Shown piece by piece: positions 46,476 through 54,728 of a stretch of DNA of 64,000 nt. The notes beneath the pieces were generated by a model. It worked only from the letters and a program-made list of their open reading frames with translations, ran no database searches and was not told the DNA's origin. The position numbers and the translations under genes are program-made. Numbering within the stretch: position 1 is the first letter of the stretch; the number at the start of each line of letters is the position of its first letter. Origin of the DNA: CAVVEQ01 sp963802095 (lineage in GTDB: Bacteria > Chloroflexota > Anaerolineae > Anaerolineales > Anaerolineaceae); assembly GCA_963802095.1 (NCBI GenBank), contig CAWDHI010000001.1:682001-746000 (forward strand), in the 5' to 3' direction.

Positions 46476-47875
46476 CAATTTAAATGTCGGAGATGGGCAG
46501 GGAGGATTCCCTCCATAGCCCGGTATTTCGCAACAGTCCTCCGAGCGACGTTGAATCCCTGTTTTGTTAATAACACAACGATATCGGAATCACTCAAAGG
46601 GCGGTTTTCATTATTGATCATTTCCTTGATGACCGTCCGAACATTTAGGCTCCGATCAAAAAAGGAGGATAGAGGAATAATCCGACGGTTTGGCAGTTGA
46701 ACGGACTTGTTGGCAACAGCCCTGGAAATCGTTGATTCATGCACATCCAGTTCTTTGGATAATTGGACTCGTGTAACGGGTTTGAGGTTTTTATCACCCA
46801 TGAGGATGTACCCTTTTTGGAGGGAAACTACCCTTTGCATCAAACGAAGCATGGTGTGGTTACGTTGCTGCAGGCATTTCACAAAAAGTGAAGCGCGATC
46901 GAGGTCGGTTTTCATATCCTCTTTGGTTTGTTCCTCAGTTTCTGATATTGCCGCTTTGAAAAGGGGATTGACCCGTAATGTTCCCCGCAATGGGATGATG
47001 ATCTCAACCATCAATCTTTGCTCAGGATCCTCATTCATGTGGTTGATGATTATATCCGGCTGTCGGTAAACCTGCTCATTTGATAACCCTGGTTGGCGGA
47101 TATTTCCCCAATGCGACCTAGCAGGGAAAGGATTGAGATTGTCGCTGATGAACTCAGCCACTTTCTGAATTTGTCTTTGCGAGGTATTATAGATTTTTGC
47201 CAGGTCCGAAAAATGGTGCCGGGTCAGCAGATCGAAATGATCCCGAATAATCGGGGATGCAAGTTCGGGGATGATCTCTGTCTCTCCAAGTACCTCAAGT
47301 TGAGCCAGCAAGGCTTCCTGGGGAGTGAGCGAGCCAACGCCGATCGGTTCGGCCCGCTTAATGATCGATTGAACTTCCTGGATACGGCTTGGTGAAATAT
47401 GCAGGTAGGAAGCAGCATCGAAGAGGGTCGTGGTTAATAAACCATCTTCGTTGAGATGGGTTAATAAGTATGCAGCGACCCCCCTATCGTTGTCGGCTAA
47501 TTCAGTAGCGATTTGGCGCATCACAAATGTCGGCAGATCTTCTACCGATGGGGAAATTGGTTCATCAGGGTAATCCTCCGAGGAGACATCACTTTGAGGA
47601 AAGAAATCTTCTCTTGTGGAAATAAAGACTACAGGTTCTTCGGGATTCACATTGGTTGGTCGGCTGCAAATAGGGCAAACGCCTTTATCTGGTAGCGGCC
47701 GGTGGCATGTGGGGCATCGTCGCTCCTCCAGCATTTCCAACGCTGGATTATTAGATAACTCGGTTTCGATCTGCTCTGCTAATTCATCAATAGGCAGGCT
47801 GAGCAAGGTCATGGTTTGGGCGAGGTGCGCCGTAGTTACCGGGCGCGTTGAGGTTATCTGAACATGGGTTAACAT
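46475..47875 (-). CDS. rpoN: RNA polymerase sigma-54 factor with inserted CxxC/CxxC segment
   Basis: Alternative sigma factor for -24/-12 promoters. Start 47875 (MLTHVQITSTRP) is chosen: it has GAGGG upstream and lies downstream of a -24/-12 promoter at 47920-47936, which would be inside the longer frame. Region I is recognisable (HLAQTMTLLSLPIDELAEQIETEL, SNNPALEMLE). Residues 54-70 then carry CPTC-N9-CPIC, a zinc-ribbon-like insertion not in standard RpoN. The core-binding domain, HTH (VTRVQLSKELDVHESTISRAV) and the RpoN box ARRTVAKYR at the C-terminus are intact. The total, 466 aa, is normal. It starts the rpoN-kinase-activator operon. Confidence 0.95.
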   Translation of the reverse strand: MLTHVQITSTRPVTTAHLAQTMTLLSLPIDELAEQIETELSNNPALEMLEERRCPTCHRPLPDKGVCPICSRPTNVNPEEPVVFISTREDFFPQSDVSSEDYPDEPISPSVEDLPTFVMRQIATELADNDRGVAAYLLTHLNEDGLLTTTLFDAASYLHISPSRIQEVQSIIKRAEPIGVGSLTPQEALLAQLEVLGETEIIPELASPIIRDHFDLLTRHHFSDLAKIYNTSQRQIQKVAEFISDNLNPFPARSHWGNIRQPGLSNEQVYRQPDIIINHMNEDPEQRLMVEIIIPLRGTLRVNPLFKAAISETEEQTKEDMKTDLDRASLFVKCLQQRNHTMLRLMQRVVSLQKGYILMGDKNLKPVTRVQLSKELDVHESTISRAVANKSVQLPNRRIIPLSSFFDRSLNVRTVIKEMINNENRPLSDSDIVVLLTKQGFNVARRTVAKYRAMEGILPAHLRHLN

Positions 47876-47919
47876 TTTGAGCCCTCTCTTCGAACAATTA
47901 TATTGATAACGTCTAATGT

Positions 47920-47936
47920 TGCAAGTAATGTGCCAA
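47920..47936 (-). promoter_or_regulatory. Sigma-54 (-24/-12) promoter of the rpoN-kinase-activator operon
   Basis: TTGGCACATTACTTGCA on the minus strand: TGGCAC, 5 nt, TTGCA, a full consensus match. The predicted start is about 47909, giving a 34-nt leader to ATG 47875 and implying sigma-54 autoregulation. Confidence 0.8.
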
Positions 47937-47947
47937 TGCAAGAATCA

Positions 47948-47986
47948 TACCAATAGAATTCCCTTTCTCCAAAATTGCTATTGGTA
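47948..47986. promoter_or_regulatory. Inverted repeat upstream of the rpoN promoter
   Basis: Nine-bp perfect arms TACCAATAG (47948-47956) and CTATTGGTA (47978-47986), 21 nt apart, just upstream of the -24 element. Possible protein-binding site in the divergent rpoN/aminotransferase region. Confidence 0.35.
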
Positions 47987-48008
47987 GTTTTTTATCGAAA
48001 TGCCCGAA

Positions 48009-48029
48009 GGCGGGAATCATGTTTCCGCC
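48009..48029. promoter_or_regulatory. GC-rich palindrome upstream of rpoN, possible enhancer site
   Basis: GGCGGGAA-TCATG-(G)-TTTCCGCC type imperfect palindrome (48009-48029, 7 of 8 arm positions paired), about 100-120 nt upstream of the predicted rpoN transcription start, the usual distance for a sigma-54 upstream activating site. It could instead serve the divergent aminotransferase gene. Confidence 0.35.
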
Positions 48030-48110
48030 CATAGGCAGAAATTTAATTGGAAATTGCCAAACTAACCTCTTGGGAATAAAATACCTAATGAAAATAAATG
48101 GAGCTGATAA

Positions 48111-49280
48111 TTGAAAATTAATCCAGCGGATCGAATTTCGGATTTCAAACCCTATTTTTTTGCACAACTGAGTAATCGAATCGATGAGTTGAAGCGTCAA
48201 GGGGTGGATATTATCCGGCTTGATATGGGATCACCGGACCTACCTCCGGAAAAAAATATTATCGATAGCCTGATTAATTCTGCCCGCCGGAGTGACACGC
48301 ATGGGTATTCCACCATGGGAGGAACTCCTGCGTTTAAGAAAGCCGTAGCTGAATACTACTTACGAAGATATGGCGTGAGCTTGGATCCCAAAAAAGAAAT
48401 ACTGGCCTTGATCGGATCTAAGGAAGGATTATTCAACCTGAGCCAGGTGATCCTTAACCCCGGGGACTATGCCTTAATTCCTGACCCGGGTTATCCAGTT
48501 TATCGAAGTAGCGCCATGATTGCCGGAGCAAAACCATTTCCAATTCCATTGCGTCGGATCAATGGGTTTCTCCCGAAATTTGAGGATATTCCTATCGAGA
48601 TCGCCCAAGCATCCAAAATTCTCTGGTTGAATTATCCCAATAATCCCACTGGTGCTTCCGCTTCGCTTGCATTTTTTAAACAGGCAGTGGATTTTGCTCG
48701 AAATTTCGATATCTTGATCGCACACGATGCTCCATATATGGAGATTACTTTTGATGGTTCCCTGGCACCTTCGATCCTGCAAGTGTCCGGATCGAAAGAC
48801 AACTGTGTAGAGTTCAATTCCTTATCAAAGACGTACAATATGGCGGGCTGGCGTGTGGGAATGGCAATTGGCAACCCGGATGTGCTCCAGCTGTTACATA
48901 CTTATAAAAGCCAGGTGGACTCCTCACAATTTCTCCCCGTCATTGAAGCAGGTGTTGCTGCCCTGACCGGTGACCAGGAATGGATATTCGGCAGGAACGA
49001 AATCTATCGCGAACGAAGAGATATCGTCATGCAGGGATTGAAAAAAACCAAATTGATCGTTGATTGTCCTTCAGCAGGGCTGTACGTCTGGTTTGCAACA
49101 CCATCCAAATATGATTGCAGTGCTGCCTTCTGTGAAGCCCTTCTCAATGATACCGGTGTGAGTATCACTCCGGGCTCAGTTTATGGTGATTTTGGGGAAG
49201 GGTTCGCCCGGATATCTCTGGTAACAGAAACAAAGCGTATTTCAGAAGCGATGAATCGCATTGTGAATTGGTTGGAATAG
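48111..49280 (+). CDS. Class I/II aminotransferase (LL-diaminopimelate/aspartate aminotransferase-like)
   Basis: PLP fold-type I enzyme of 389 aa. TTG start at 48111 with GGAG 7 nt upstream; no in-frame ATG fits better. Landmarks: IIRLDMGSPDLPP, YSTMGGTPAFKKAVAEYY, LNYPNNPTGA, AHDAPYMEI and the Schiff-base Lys in EFNSLSKTYNMAGWRVGMAIG. The pattern SLSKTYNMAGWR is typical of DapL-like and related class I enzymes, so lysine/diaminopimelate synthesis is possible, but a general aspartate or aromatic aminotransferase cannot be excluded. It is divergent from rpoN and precedes hflX by 11 nt. Confidence 0.85.
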   Translation: MKINPADRISDFKPYFFAQLSNRIDELKRQGVDIIRLDMGSPDLPPEKNIIDSLINSARRSDTHGYSTMGGTPAFKKAVAEYYLRRYGVSLDPKKEILALIGSKEGLFNLSQVILNPGDYALIPDPGYPVYRSSAMIAGAKPFPIPLRRINGFLPKFEDIPIEIAQASKILWLNYPNNPTGASASLAFFKQAVDFARNFDILIAHDAPYMEITFDGSLAPSILQVSGSKDNCVEFNSLSKTYNMAGWRVGMAIGNPDVLQLLHTYKSQVDSSQFLPVIEAGVAALTGDQEWIFGRNEIYRERRDIVMQGLKKTKLIVDCPSAGLYVWFATPSKYDCSAAFCEALLNDTGVSITPGSVYGDFGEGFARISLVTETKRISEAMNRIVNWLE

Positions 49281-49291
49281 TTCAGATAATT

Positions 49292-50641
49292 ATGTCACCA
49301 AAAAAAACCATCTCCACCTCTTTTCCACGCGAGCGAGCATTCATGGTCGGTGTGGAGATTCGAACCAACCCATCCCTACTAAGCCTTTCGGATTCACTTG
49401 CCGAGTTGGAACTCCTCGCCGATACCGCAGGGTTGGTGGTAATCGGAGAAACAACGCAGCGATTGGATCGTCCCCATCCCGCGACGCTTGTCGGTTCAGG
49501 AAAACTGGAAGAGATCAAAATGCTGGTGGAGGATTCGCTAGCGGATGTAGTTCTGTTTGATACCGAATTATCCCCCCGCCACCAGCGCGAGCTTGAAGAA
49601 TTGCTTGGTCCGCCGGTTAAGATTATTGACCGGACTGCACTTATCCTGGATATTTTCGCGCAGCACGCCAATACAAGAGAAGGCATTTTACAAGTTGAAT
49701 TGGCGCAACTTGAATATCGACTTCCCCGCCTGACCCGCGCGTGGACTCACCTTGCCCGCCAGGCTGGAGGCGGCGCAGGTCGAACGGGGAGTGTTGGTGG
49801 TGTTGGGTTACGCGGCCCTGGTGAAACCCAGTTGGAAGTTGATCGCCGCGAGATCAGAAAACGCATTTCAAACCTGAAGGTGGAAATCGAGAAAGTTCGA
49901 GCTCACCGCTCCCGTCACCGCGTTCAGCGAAAGCTTTCACAAATCCCTGTAGTTGCAATTGTAGGGTATACAAATGCGGGTAAATCTACCCTTCTCAACG
50001 CACTCGCGAAAACTGATGTTTATGTCGCTGACCAGTTATTTGCCACCCTTGACCCAACAACTCGCCGGGTGAACCTCCCGCAAGGTCATACTGTTCTTTT
50101 CACCGATACTGTTGGATTCATTCAAAAATTGCCCACCCAATTGATCGCTGCTTTCAGGGCAACCCTTGAGGAAATCACAGAATCCGACCTGGTTTTACAT
50201 GTGGTGGATATAACCCACCCCAACGCCTTAGCCCAATCCCAAGCAGTGCATTTAACCTTGCAGGAGATCGACGCGCATTCTATCCCTTCGCTGACGGTTT
50301 TAAATAAAATCGATCTGTTACCTGACCCGCATGACGCTTTGAGCAGCCTCGAGAATTTTCCCCGGTCAAGTGCGATCTCAGCCAAGGCTAGAACCGGAAT
50401 CGCAGAAATGCTGGAATCGATCGAAAATGCTCTATTTGAATCCTTAACCCCCATCCTCGTTTTTTTACCATACCAGCAGGGACAGCTTATCTCTCTTTTT
50501 CACGACCAGGGACGGATCGATAGGCTGGACCATTCCAGGGGCGGGGTTACCATTCAGGGATATCTGCCGGGTAGGTTGATCGCTCAATATCAACCATTCA
50601 TCTCAAAACCCGTCCGGCAAAACCCAACCAAAAATGAATAA
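49292..50641 (+). CDS. hflX: GTPase HflX
   Basis: Ribosome-associated GTPase that splits stalled 70S ribosomes under stress. The ATG at 49292 (MSPKKTISTS) is taken because the 8 residues before it are untypical and overlap the aminotransferase stop. The 449-aa protein has the HflX N-terminal domain with PATLVGSGKLEEI and NTREGILQVELAQLEYRLPRL, the linker GRTGSVGGVGLRGPGETQLE, then the G domain: G1 GYTNAGKST, G3 DTVGFI and G4 NKID. All motifs are intact. It is convergent with rpmF; a shared hairpin at 50648-50667 separates them. Confidence 0.95.
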   Translation: MSPKKTISTSFPRERAFMVGVEIRTNPSLLSLSDSLAELELLADTAGLVVIGETTQRLDRPHPATLVGSGKLEEIKMLVEDSLADVVLFDTELSPRHQRELEELLGPPVKIIDRTALILDIFAQHANTREGILQVELAQLEYRLPRLTRAWTHLARQAGGGAGRTGSVGGVGLRGPGETQLEVDRREIRKRISNLKVEIEKVRAHRSRHRVQRKLSQIPVVAIVGYTNAGKSTLLNALAKTDVYVADQLFATLDPTTRRVNLPQGHTVLFTDTVGFIQKLPTQLIAAFRATLEEITESDLVLHVVDITHPNALAQSQAVHLTLQEIDAHSIPSLTVLNKIDLLPDPHDALSSLENFPRSSAISAKARTGIAEMLESIENALFESLTPILVFLPYQQGQLISLFHDQGRIDRLDHSRGGVTIQGYLPGRLIAQYQPFISKPVRQNPTKNE

Positions 50642-50667
50642 AAAAAAGAGAGCGGTTGCCCGCTCTC
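50641..50667 (-). terminator. Terminator of rpmF (minus strand)
   Basis: An 8-bp stem GAGAGCGG / CCGCTCTC with a 4-nt loop; on the minus strand it is followed by seven T. It begins 8 nt after the rpmF stop. Confidence 0.75.
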
Positions 50668-50674
50668 CAGGTTG

Positions 50675-50875
50675 TCAGGATTTCTTCTTTTTATCTTTTT
50701 CAATTGCAATAACTTCCTTGCCCTGGTAATGACCGCACTTTGGACAAACAGTGTGTGGGAGGCGCATTTCACTACAATTGCTGCACTGAACTAGATTAGA
50801 GGATTCCAGCGCGTTATGGGAACGGCGGCGGTCACGCCGACCTTTGGATAATTTTCTCTTTGGAAGTGGACCCAT
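50675..50875 (-). CDS. rpmF: 50S ribosomal protein L32
   Basis: A 66-aa basic ribosomal protein. The N-terminus is MGPLPKRKLSKGRRDRRRSHN, close to the usual AVPKRKxSKSRRDxRRSH, followed by a zinc ribbon with two CxxC pairs (CSNCSEMRLPHTVCPKCGHY), the C+ form of L32. A lysine-rich tail follows. It has its own near-consensus promoter and terminator. The second residue Gly-Pro differs from the common Ala-Val form. Confidence 0.96.
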   Translation of the reverse strand: MGPLPKRKLSKGRRDRRRSHNALESSNLVQCSNCSEMRLPHTVCPKCGHYQGKEVIAIEKDKKKKS

Positions 50876-50924
50876 TCTATTTACTCCTGATTATTACGGG
50901 CTAACTGATTTTCAGAAACGCAGA

Positions 50925-50953
50925 ATTATACTTTTTGAGGGTCAATAGGTCAA
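50925..50953 (-). promoter_or_regulatory. Promoter of rpmF
   Basis: TTGACC (50953-50948) and TATAAT (50930-50925) on the minus strand with 17-nt spacing. Predicted leader of about 43 nt. Confidence 0.75.
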
Positions 50954-51017
50954 GGTTTTTTGAAATACAATAATATTCAAGAATCGAGAATCTCCGGATG
51001 GGTTTACAATTATCTAA

Positions 51018-51746
51018 ATGGAAATACATATTGCTGCTGCGAAAACGAATAAATATGCCACCCCGGAAAGCGGGGATACTTTGGAAATGGTCGAGCGCCC
51101 AAATGGAGGAGTTTCGGTGGTACTGGCTGATGGCCAATCCAGCGGTCGGGGAGCGAAAGCCGTCTCCACCCTCGTTGTACGTAAAGTCATCGCCCTGCTT
51201 GCAGAAGGGGTCCGGGACGGAGCCGCTGCCAGAGCTGCCTCAGATACTTTATTTACCGAAAAGAATGGCAAAGTGATCGCCTGTTTGAATATCCTCTCGG
51301 TAGATCTTCAATCCCAGACCATCGTACTGTCCAGAAATAATCCCAGCCCGATTTTTATCGCGAATGGCGATCAACTCAAATGCATCGATCAACCCAGTAT
51401 TCCCATAGGTACAACTCGCAATATTAAACCCGAGGTCACTGAGATTCCTCTAACTCCCAACCTAACCATCATCATTTTCACGGATGGTATTTATTTTGCA
51501 GGGGATAGGACCGGAGAGCGCATGGATATATGTAGCTCAATCCAGGGGATGCTCGAAGAGGAAAATCCCGGTGCGCAATACCTGGCGGATGCTCTCCTCC
51601 ACCAGGCGATTCGCCTTGATCAATCTCGTCCGAATGATGATATGAGCGTTGTCGTATTGCGGGTTTCAGCTATTGGCTCCGACCAGATTCGGAAAATGTC
51701 CCTAACGTTGCCTGTTCCCCTCCTACGAAATTCACAATCATATTAA
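51018..51746 (+). CDS. SpoIIE/PP2C-type serine phosphatase domain protein
   Basis: A 242-aa stand-alone SpoIIE-like phosphatase, similar to RsbX/RsbU catalytic domains that act on anti-sigma-antagonist proteins. Motifs: VVLADGQSSGRGAKAVS (metal-binding Asp and Gly-rich loop), NNPSPIFIANGD, LIIFTDGIYFAG near residue 155 and RPNDDMSVVVLRV near the end, covering the metal-binding Asp residues. No sensor domain or transmembrane helix is attached. The usual partners (RsbV/RsbW) are not adjacent. The small P-loop protein downstream begins 73 nt later and may share a transcript. Confidence 0.82.
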   Translation: MEIHIAAAKTNKYATPESGDTLEMVERPNGGVSVVLADGQSSGRGAKAVSTLVVRKVIALLAEGVRDGAAARAASDTLFTEKNGKVIACLNILSVDLQSQTIVLSRNNPSPIFIANGDQLKCIDQPSIPIGTTRNIKPEVTEIPLTPNLTIIIFTDGIYFAGDRTGERMDICSSIQGMLEEENPGAQYLADALLHQAIRLDQSRPNDDMSVVVLRVSAIGSDQIRKMSLTLPVPLLRNSQSY

Positions 51747-51819
51747 TGAAATTTTACGAAGGATTGGTTTCTCCATTTTTAATTTACTTAGATCCAGGCA
51801 CAGAAAGCCCGGTCCTAAA

Positions 51820-52218
51820 ATGGCTTCTGAATCTCACCCCGTAAATTTCAGATCAATCCGAATAGGTGTTGTTGGACCCTGTGGTTCAGGAAAAACAACC
51901 TTAATCAATCACCTCAGGTTGAAACGGCCGGATTTGGATCTGCGTCATATCGCACAGGAACACTCTTATGTCGCGGATATGTGGAATCGTCTGATCCACC
52001 CGGATATTCTAATCTTTCTGGAGGTGGGGTATGAAACCGCCACCTCTAGAAGAAAATTGAACTGGAATATTTTCGATTACCAGGAGCAGCTACGTCGACT
52101 AGCAAATGCCCGTAATAATGCCGATCTGGTTATACAGACGGATGATCTATCACCCATGCAGACCGCAGAGATGGCTTGTGATTATATTGATAGTTTTATT
52201 TCCAAGGCCACAAGGTAA
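51820..52218 (+). CDS. Small P-loop NTPase / nucleotide-kinase-like protein
   Basis: A 132-aa protein with a clear Walker A near the N-terminus (GVVGPCGSGKTTLINHL) and a strand-like ILIFLEVGYE that could serve as Walker B/substrate region; later NADLVIQTDDLSP resembles the last strand of small kinases. It is too short for a full adenylate-type kinase with a lid, and the arginine residues RRKLNW and RRLANARN may form a reduced lid. Function is not known. It sits between a SpoIIE-like phosphatase and secD. Confidence 0.62.
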   Translation: MASESHPVNFRSIRIGVVGPCGSGKTTLINHLRLKRPDLDLRHIAQEHSYVADMWNRLIHPDILIFLEVGYETATSRRKLNWNIFDYQEQLRRLANARNNADLVIQTDDLSPMQTAEMACDYIDSFISKATR

Positions 52219-52310
52219 TCTTCCCTACTCATCATTTTCCATAACGGGTATAATCTTCATGTTAAATCCAGCCTTGGGCTGGCATTTGCTTGATAGGAGG
52301 TCTTTTCTGC

Positions 52311-53663
52311 ATGCAACGTAAGTACATTTTTCTTCTTTTGATCCTCCTCCTCGTAGTGATCGCTGTCATGGTGGATCTTCCCAACCCGCCGCAGGCAGTC
52401 AATTCGATCATGGGCAGGGAGGTTCAACCGGTCTTGGGTTTGGATCTGCGCGGAGGGGTTCAAGTCCTTTTGCAACCTTCAGAAGGTTTTGAAGCTTCAA
52501 GACAGAATCTTGAGGATGCCAGCAAAATACTTGAAAATCGTAGTAACGCCCTCGGAGTTAGTGAACAGGTTTTCCAGGTTATTGGAACCAAATACATTCT
52601 CGGCGAATTTCCAGGAAAGACAAACACAGAACAGGTCGTATCCATTTTGCAACAGACTGGTTTGTTGGAGTTCATCGATGCAGGCTCCACCTATCTTGAA
52701 CCAGGCACTGTTGTGCAAACTGACTTTGGAAGTAAGGATTCACAGCAGCCTGCCACTCAGGATGAAACTGGCTCCACCTCAGAATCACCCATATACCATA
52801 CTGTGATCACCGGGGCAGACCTTAAGTCTGTCACCGTAACGTCTGATGCATCGATTCCGAATCCCTATATCGCCTTTACATTGTCGGAACAAGGCACCCA
52901 AATATTTAAGGACTTTACTACTCAAAACGTCGGCAAATATTTGGCAATCGTGCTTGATAAGAAGGTTGTCTCCACACCTGTAATCCAAAATGCGATCACC
53001 GAAGGCGAAGGAAGTATCACTGGGGATTACACGGTGGATTCAGCAAACGAATTAGCCACAGTATTACGTTTCGGGAGCCTCCCGGTTCCTCTGGAAGTTG
53101 CCCAGAGCACGCTCATCGGGCCTTCCCTCGGTCAGGATTCCCTCAATAAAAGTATCACAGCGGGGATGTTGGCATTCATTGCGATCGCCCTACTGATGGT
53201 CCTGTATTATCGCTTCCCCGGTCTGATCGCTGTCCTGGCGTTGATCATTTATATCGCTGTCAGTTTCGCGATTTTCAAATTGATTCCCGTCACCCTCACC
53301 CTCCCAGGTATCGCTGGGTTTGTACTTAGTATAGGCATGGCTGTTGACGCAAACGTGCTGATTTTTGAGCGATTGAAAGAAGAGCTCCGCTCAGGCCGTA
53401 TGCTCAACCAAGCCATCGAAATTGGTTGGAAGCGGGCCTGGCTATCCATTCGCGATTCCAATGTTTCCTCCCTGATCACCTGCGCGATTTTGTTCTGGTA
53501 CGGTAGTGCGTTTGGAGCCAGTATTGTCAAAGGATTTGCTCTCACACTGGCATTGGGTGTTCTTGTAAGCATGTTCACGGCAGTCGTTGTAACCCGCTCC
53601 TTCTTGCACCTTTCCCTGGACCGGATAAAATTCGCCGATCACCCCAAGTGGTTTGGCTTGTAG
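52311..53663 (+). CDS. secD: Protein translocase subunit SecD
   Basis: Inner-membrane RND-type subunit that uses the proton gradient to help protein export through SecYEG. The ATG at 52311 (MQRKYIFLLL) has AGGAGGT upstream; a TTG 21 nt earlier overlaps that site and is rejected. The 450-aa protein has TM1 near the N-terminus, then GLDLRGGVQVLLQP, the large periplasmic P1 domain (including EGSITGDYTVDSANELA), and five further helices with GMAVDANVLIFERLKEELR and the conserved Asp. The secF start follows after 12 nt. Confidence 0.96.
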   Translation: MQRKYIFLLLILLLVVIAVMVDLPNPPQAVNSIMGREVQPVLGLDLRGGVQVLLQPSEGFEASRQNLEDASKILENRSNALGVSEQVFQVIGTKYILGEFPGKTNTEQVVSILQQTGLLEFIDAGSTYLEPGTVVQTDFGSKDSQQPATQDETGSTSESPIYHTVITGADLKSVTVTSDASIPNPYIAFTLSEQGTQIFKDFTTQNVGKYLAIVLDKKVVSTPVIQNAITEGEGSITGDYTVDSANELATVLRFGSLPVPLEVAQSTLIGPSLGQDSLNKSITAGMLAFIAIALLMVLYYRFPGLIAVLALIIYIAVSFAIFKLIPVTLTLPGIAGFVLSIGMAVDANVLIFERLKEELRSGRMLNQAIEIGWKRAWLSIRDSNVSSLITCAILFWYGSAFGASIVKGFALTLALGVLVSMFTAVVVTRSFLHLSLDRIKFADHPKWFGL

Positions 53664-53675
53664 GAGTTAATAATT

Positions 53676-54605
53676 ATGAAGATCAATATCATAAAACATC
53701 GTTACTGGTACTTCCTTTTTTCCCTTTTGATCATTATTCCCGGGATGATCGGTTATGCCCTCTGGGGATTGCCCCTCTCAATAGATTTCACGAGCGGATC
53801 TCTCCTGGAGGTTCGCTTTGAGACCGGGAAGGTACCCCCGCCTGCGGAGGTTATTGCCCTCTATGGTGAATTCGGCTTTGAGAGTCCGCGTGTTCAAACA
53901 GCTGAGAACGACACTCTGATTATCCGCTCGAAGGACATGCCTCAAGCTACCAAGGAAGCGATCGTGGCGGAAATGGTTACCCGTTTTTCGAGCGAAGTGA
54001 CGGTCAACCGCTTCGATACGGTGGGTCCCACGGTTGGAGCCCAGGTTGCCCAGCGTGCGTTCTTCGCAGTCTGCTTAGCAGCGTTGGGTATCCTTGCATA
54101 TATCACTTTTGCATTTAGGAAAGTGAATCATGCATTCCGTTACGGCGTAGCGGCCATTATCGCCATGGTTCACGACATCCTGGTCGTCATCGGTGTGCAG
54201 GTATTTCTTTCTCATTTCCTGGGATGGGAGGTCGATTCGCTTTTCCTCACCGCCCTTCTCACTGTTATCGGTTTCTCCGTCCACGATACGATTGTGGTCT
54301 TCGATCGCTTGCGCGAAAATTCAAATATCTATCGCCGAATTCCCTACGAAACAGTGGTCAATCATTCTATCGTGCAAACCCTCGACCGATCCATTATGAC
54401 TACTTTCACCGTTCTCCTGGTTCTGTTCATCCTGATCCTTTTCGGTGGTATCACCATACGTCACTTTGTGGTCATCCTGTTCGTAGGCATCCTGAGTGGC
54501 GCATATTCCTCCATTTTCGACGCTTCACCAATCCTTGTCGTATGGGAGAACCGGGAATGGAAAACCTGGTTCAAGGGGAAAAAGGCAGCCCAGCCTACCG
54601 CCTAA
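53676..54605 (+). CDS. secF: Protein translocase subunit SecF
   Basis: Partner of SecD. The 309-aa protein has TM1 (YWYFLFSLLIIIPGMIGYALWG), the SecF signature LSIDFTSGSLLEVRFE, a short periplasmic part and five helices including VIGFSVHDTIVVFDRLREN, with the conserved Asp of the proton pathway. A tail of basic residues follows (EWKTWFKGKKA). It is followed at once by a strong terminator (54626-54653). Confidence 0.96.
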   Translation: MKINIIKHRYWYFLFSLLIIIPGMIGYALWGLPLSIDFTSGSLLEVRFETGKVPPPAEVIALYGEFGFESPRVQTAENDTLIIRSKDMPQATKEAIVAEMVTRFSSEVTVNRFDTVGPTVGAQVAQRAFFAVCLAALGILAYITFAFRKVNHAFRYGVAAIIAMVHDILVVIGVQVFLSHFLGWEVDSLFLTALLTVIGFSVHDTIVVFDRLRENSNIYRRIPYETVVNHSIVQTLDRSIMTTFTVLLVLFILILFGGITIRHFVVILFVGILSGAYSSIFDASPILVVWENREWKTWFKGKKAAQPTA

Positions 54606-54625
54606 GAAAATTGTTGATACGATAT

Positions 54626-54653
54626 AAAGGTTCTGAATAACATCAGAACCTTT
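54626..54653 (+). terminator. Terminator of secDF
   Basis: An 11-bp perfect stem AAAGGTTCTGA / TCAGAACCTTT, 6-nt loop ATAACA, followed by TTCTTTATC. Confidence 0.8.
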
Positions 54654-54728
54654 TTCTTTATCTCGTTTTGCGTTTTTATGATTTTCAGGTATAAATAAAT
54701 CAATAGGTTCTGGATCCTGGAGAATATC

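Noticed and set aside
47876..47941. Longer rpoN start at 47941
   Set aside because: The sigma-54 promoter and the predicted transcript start lie inside this stretch, and it lacks family resemblance.
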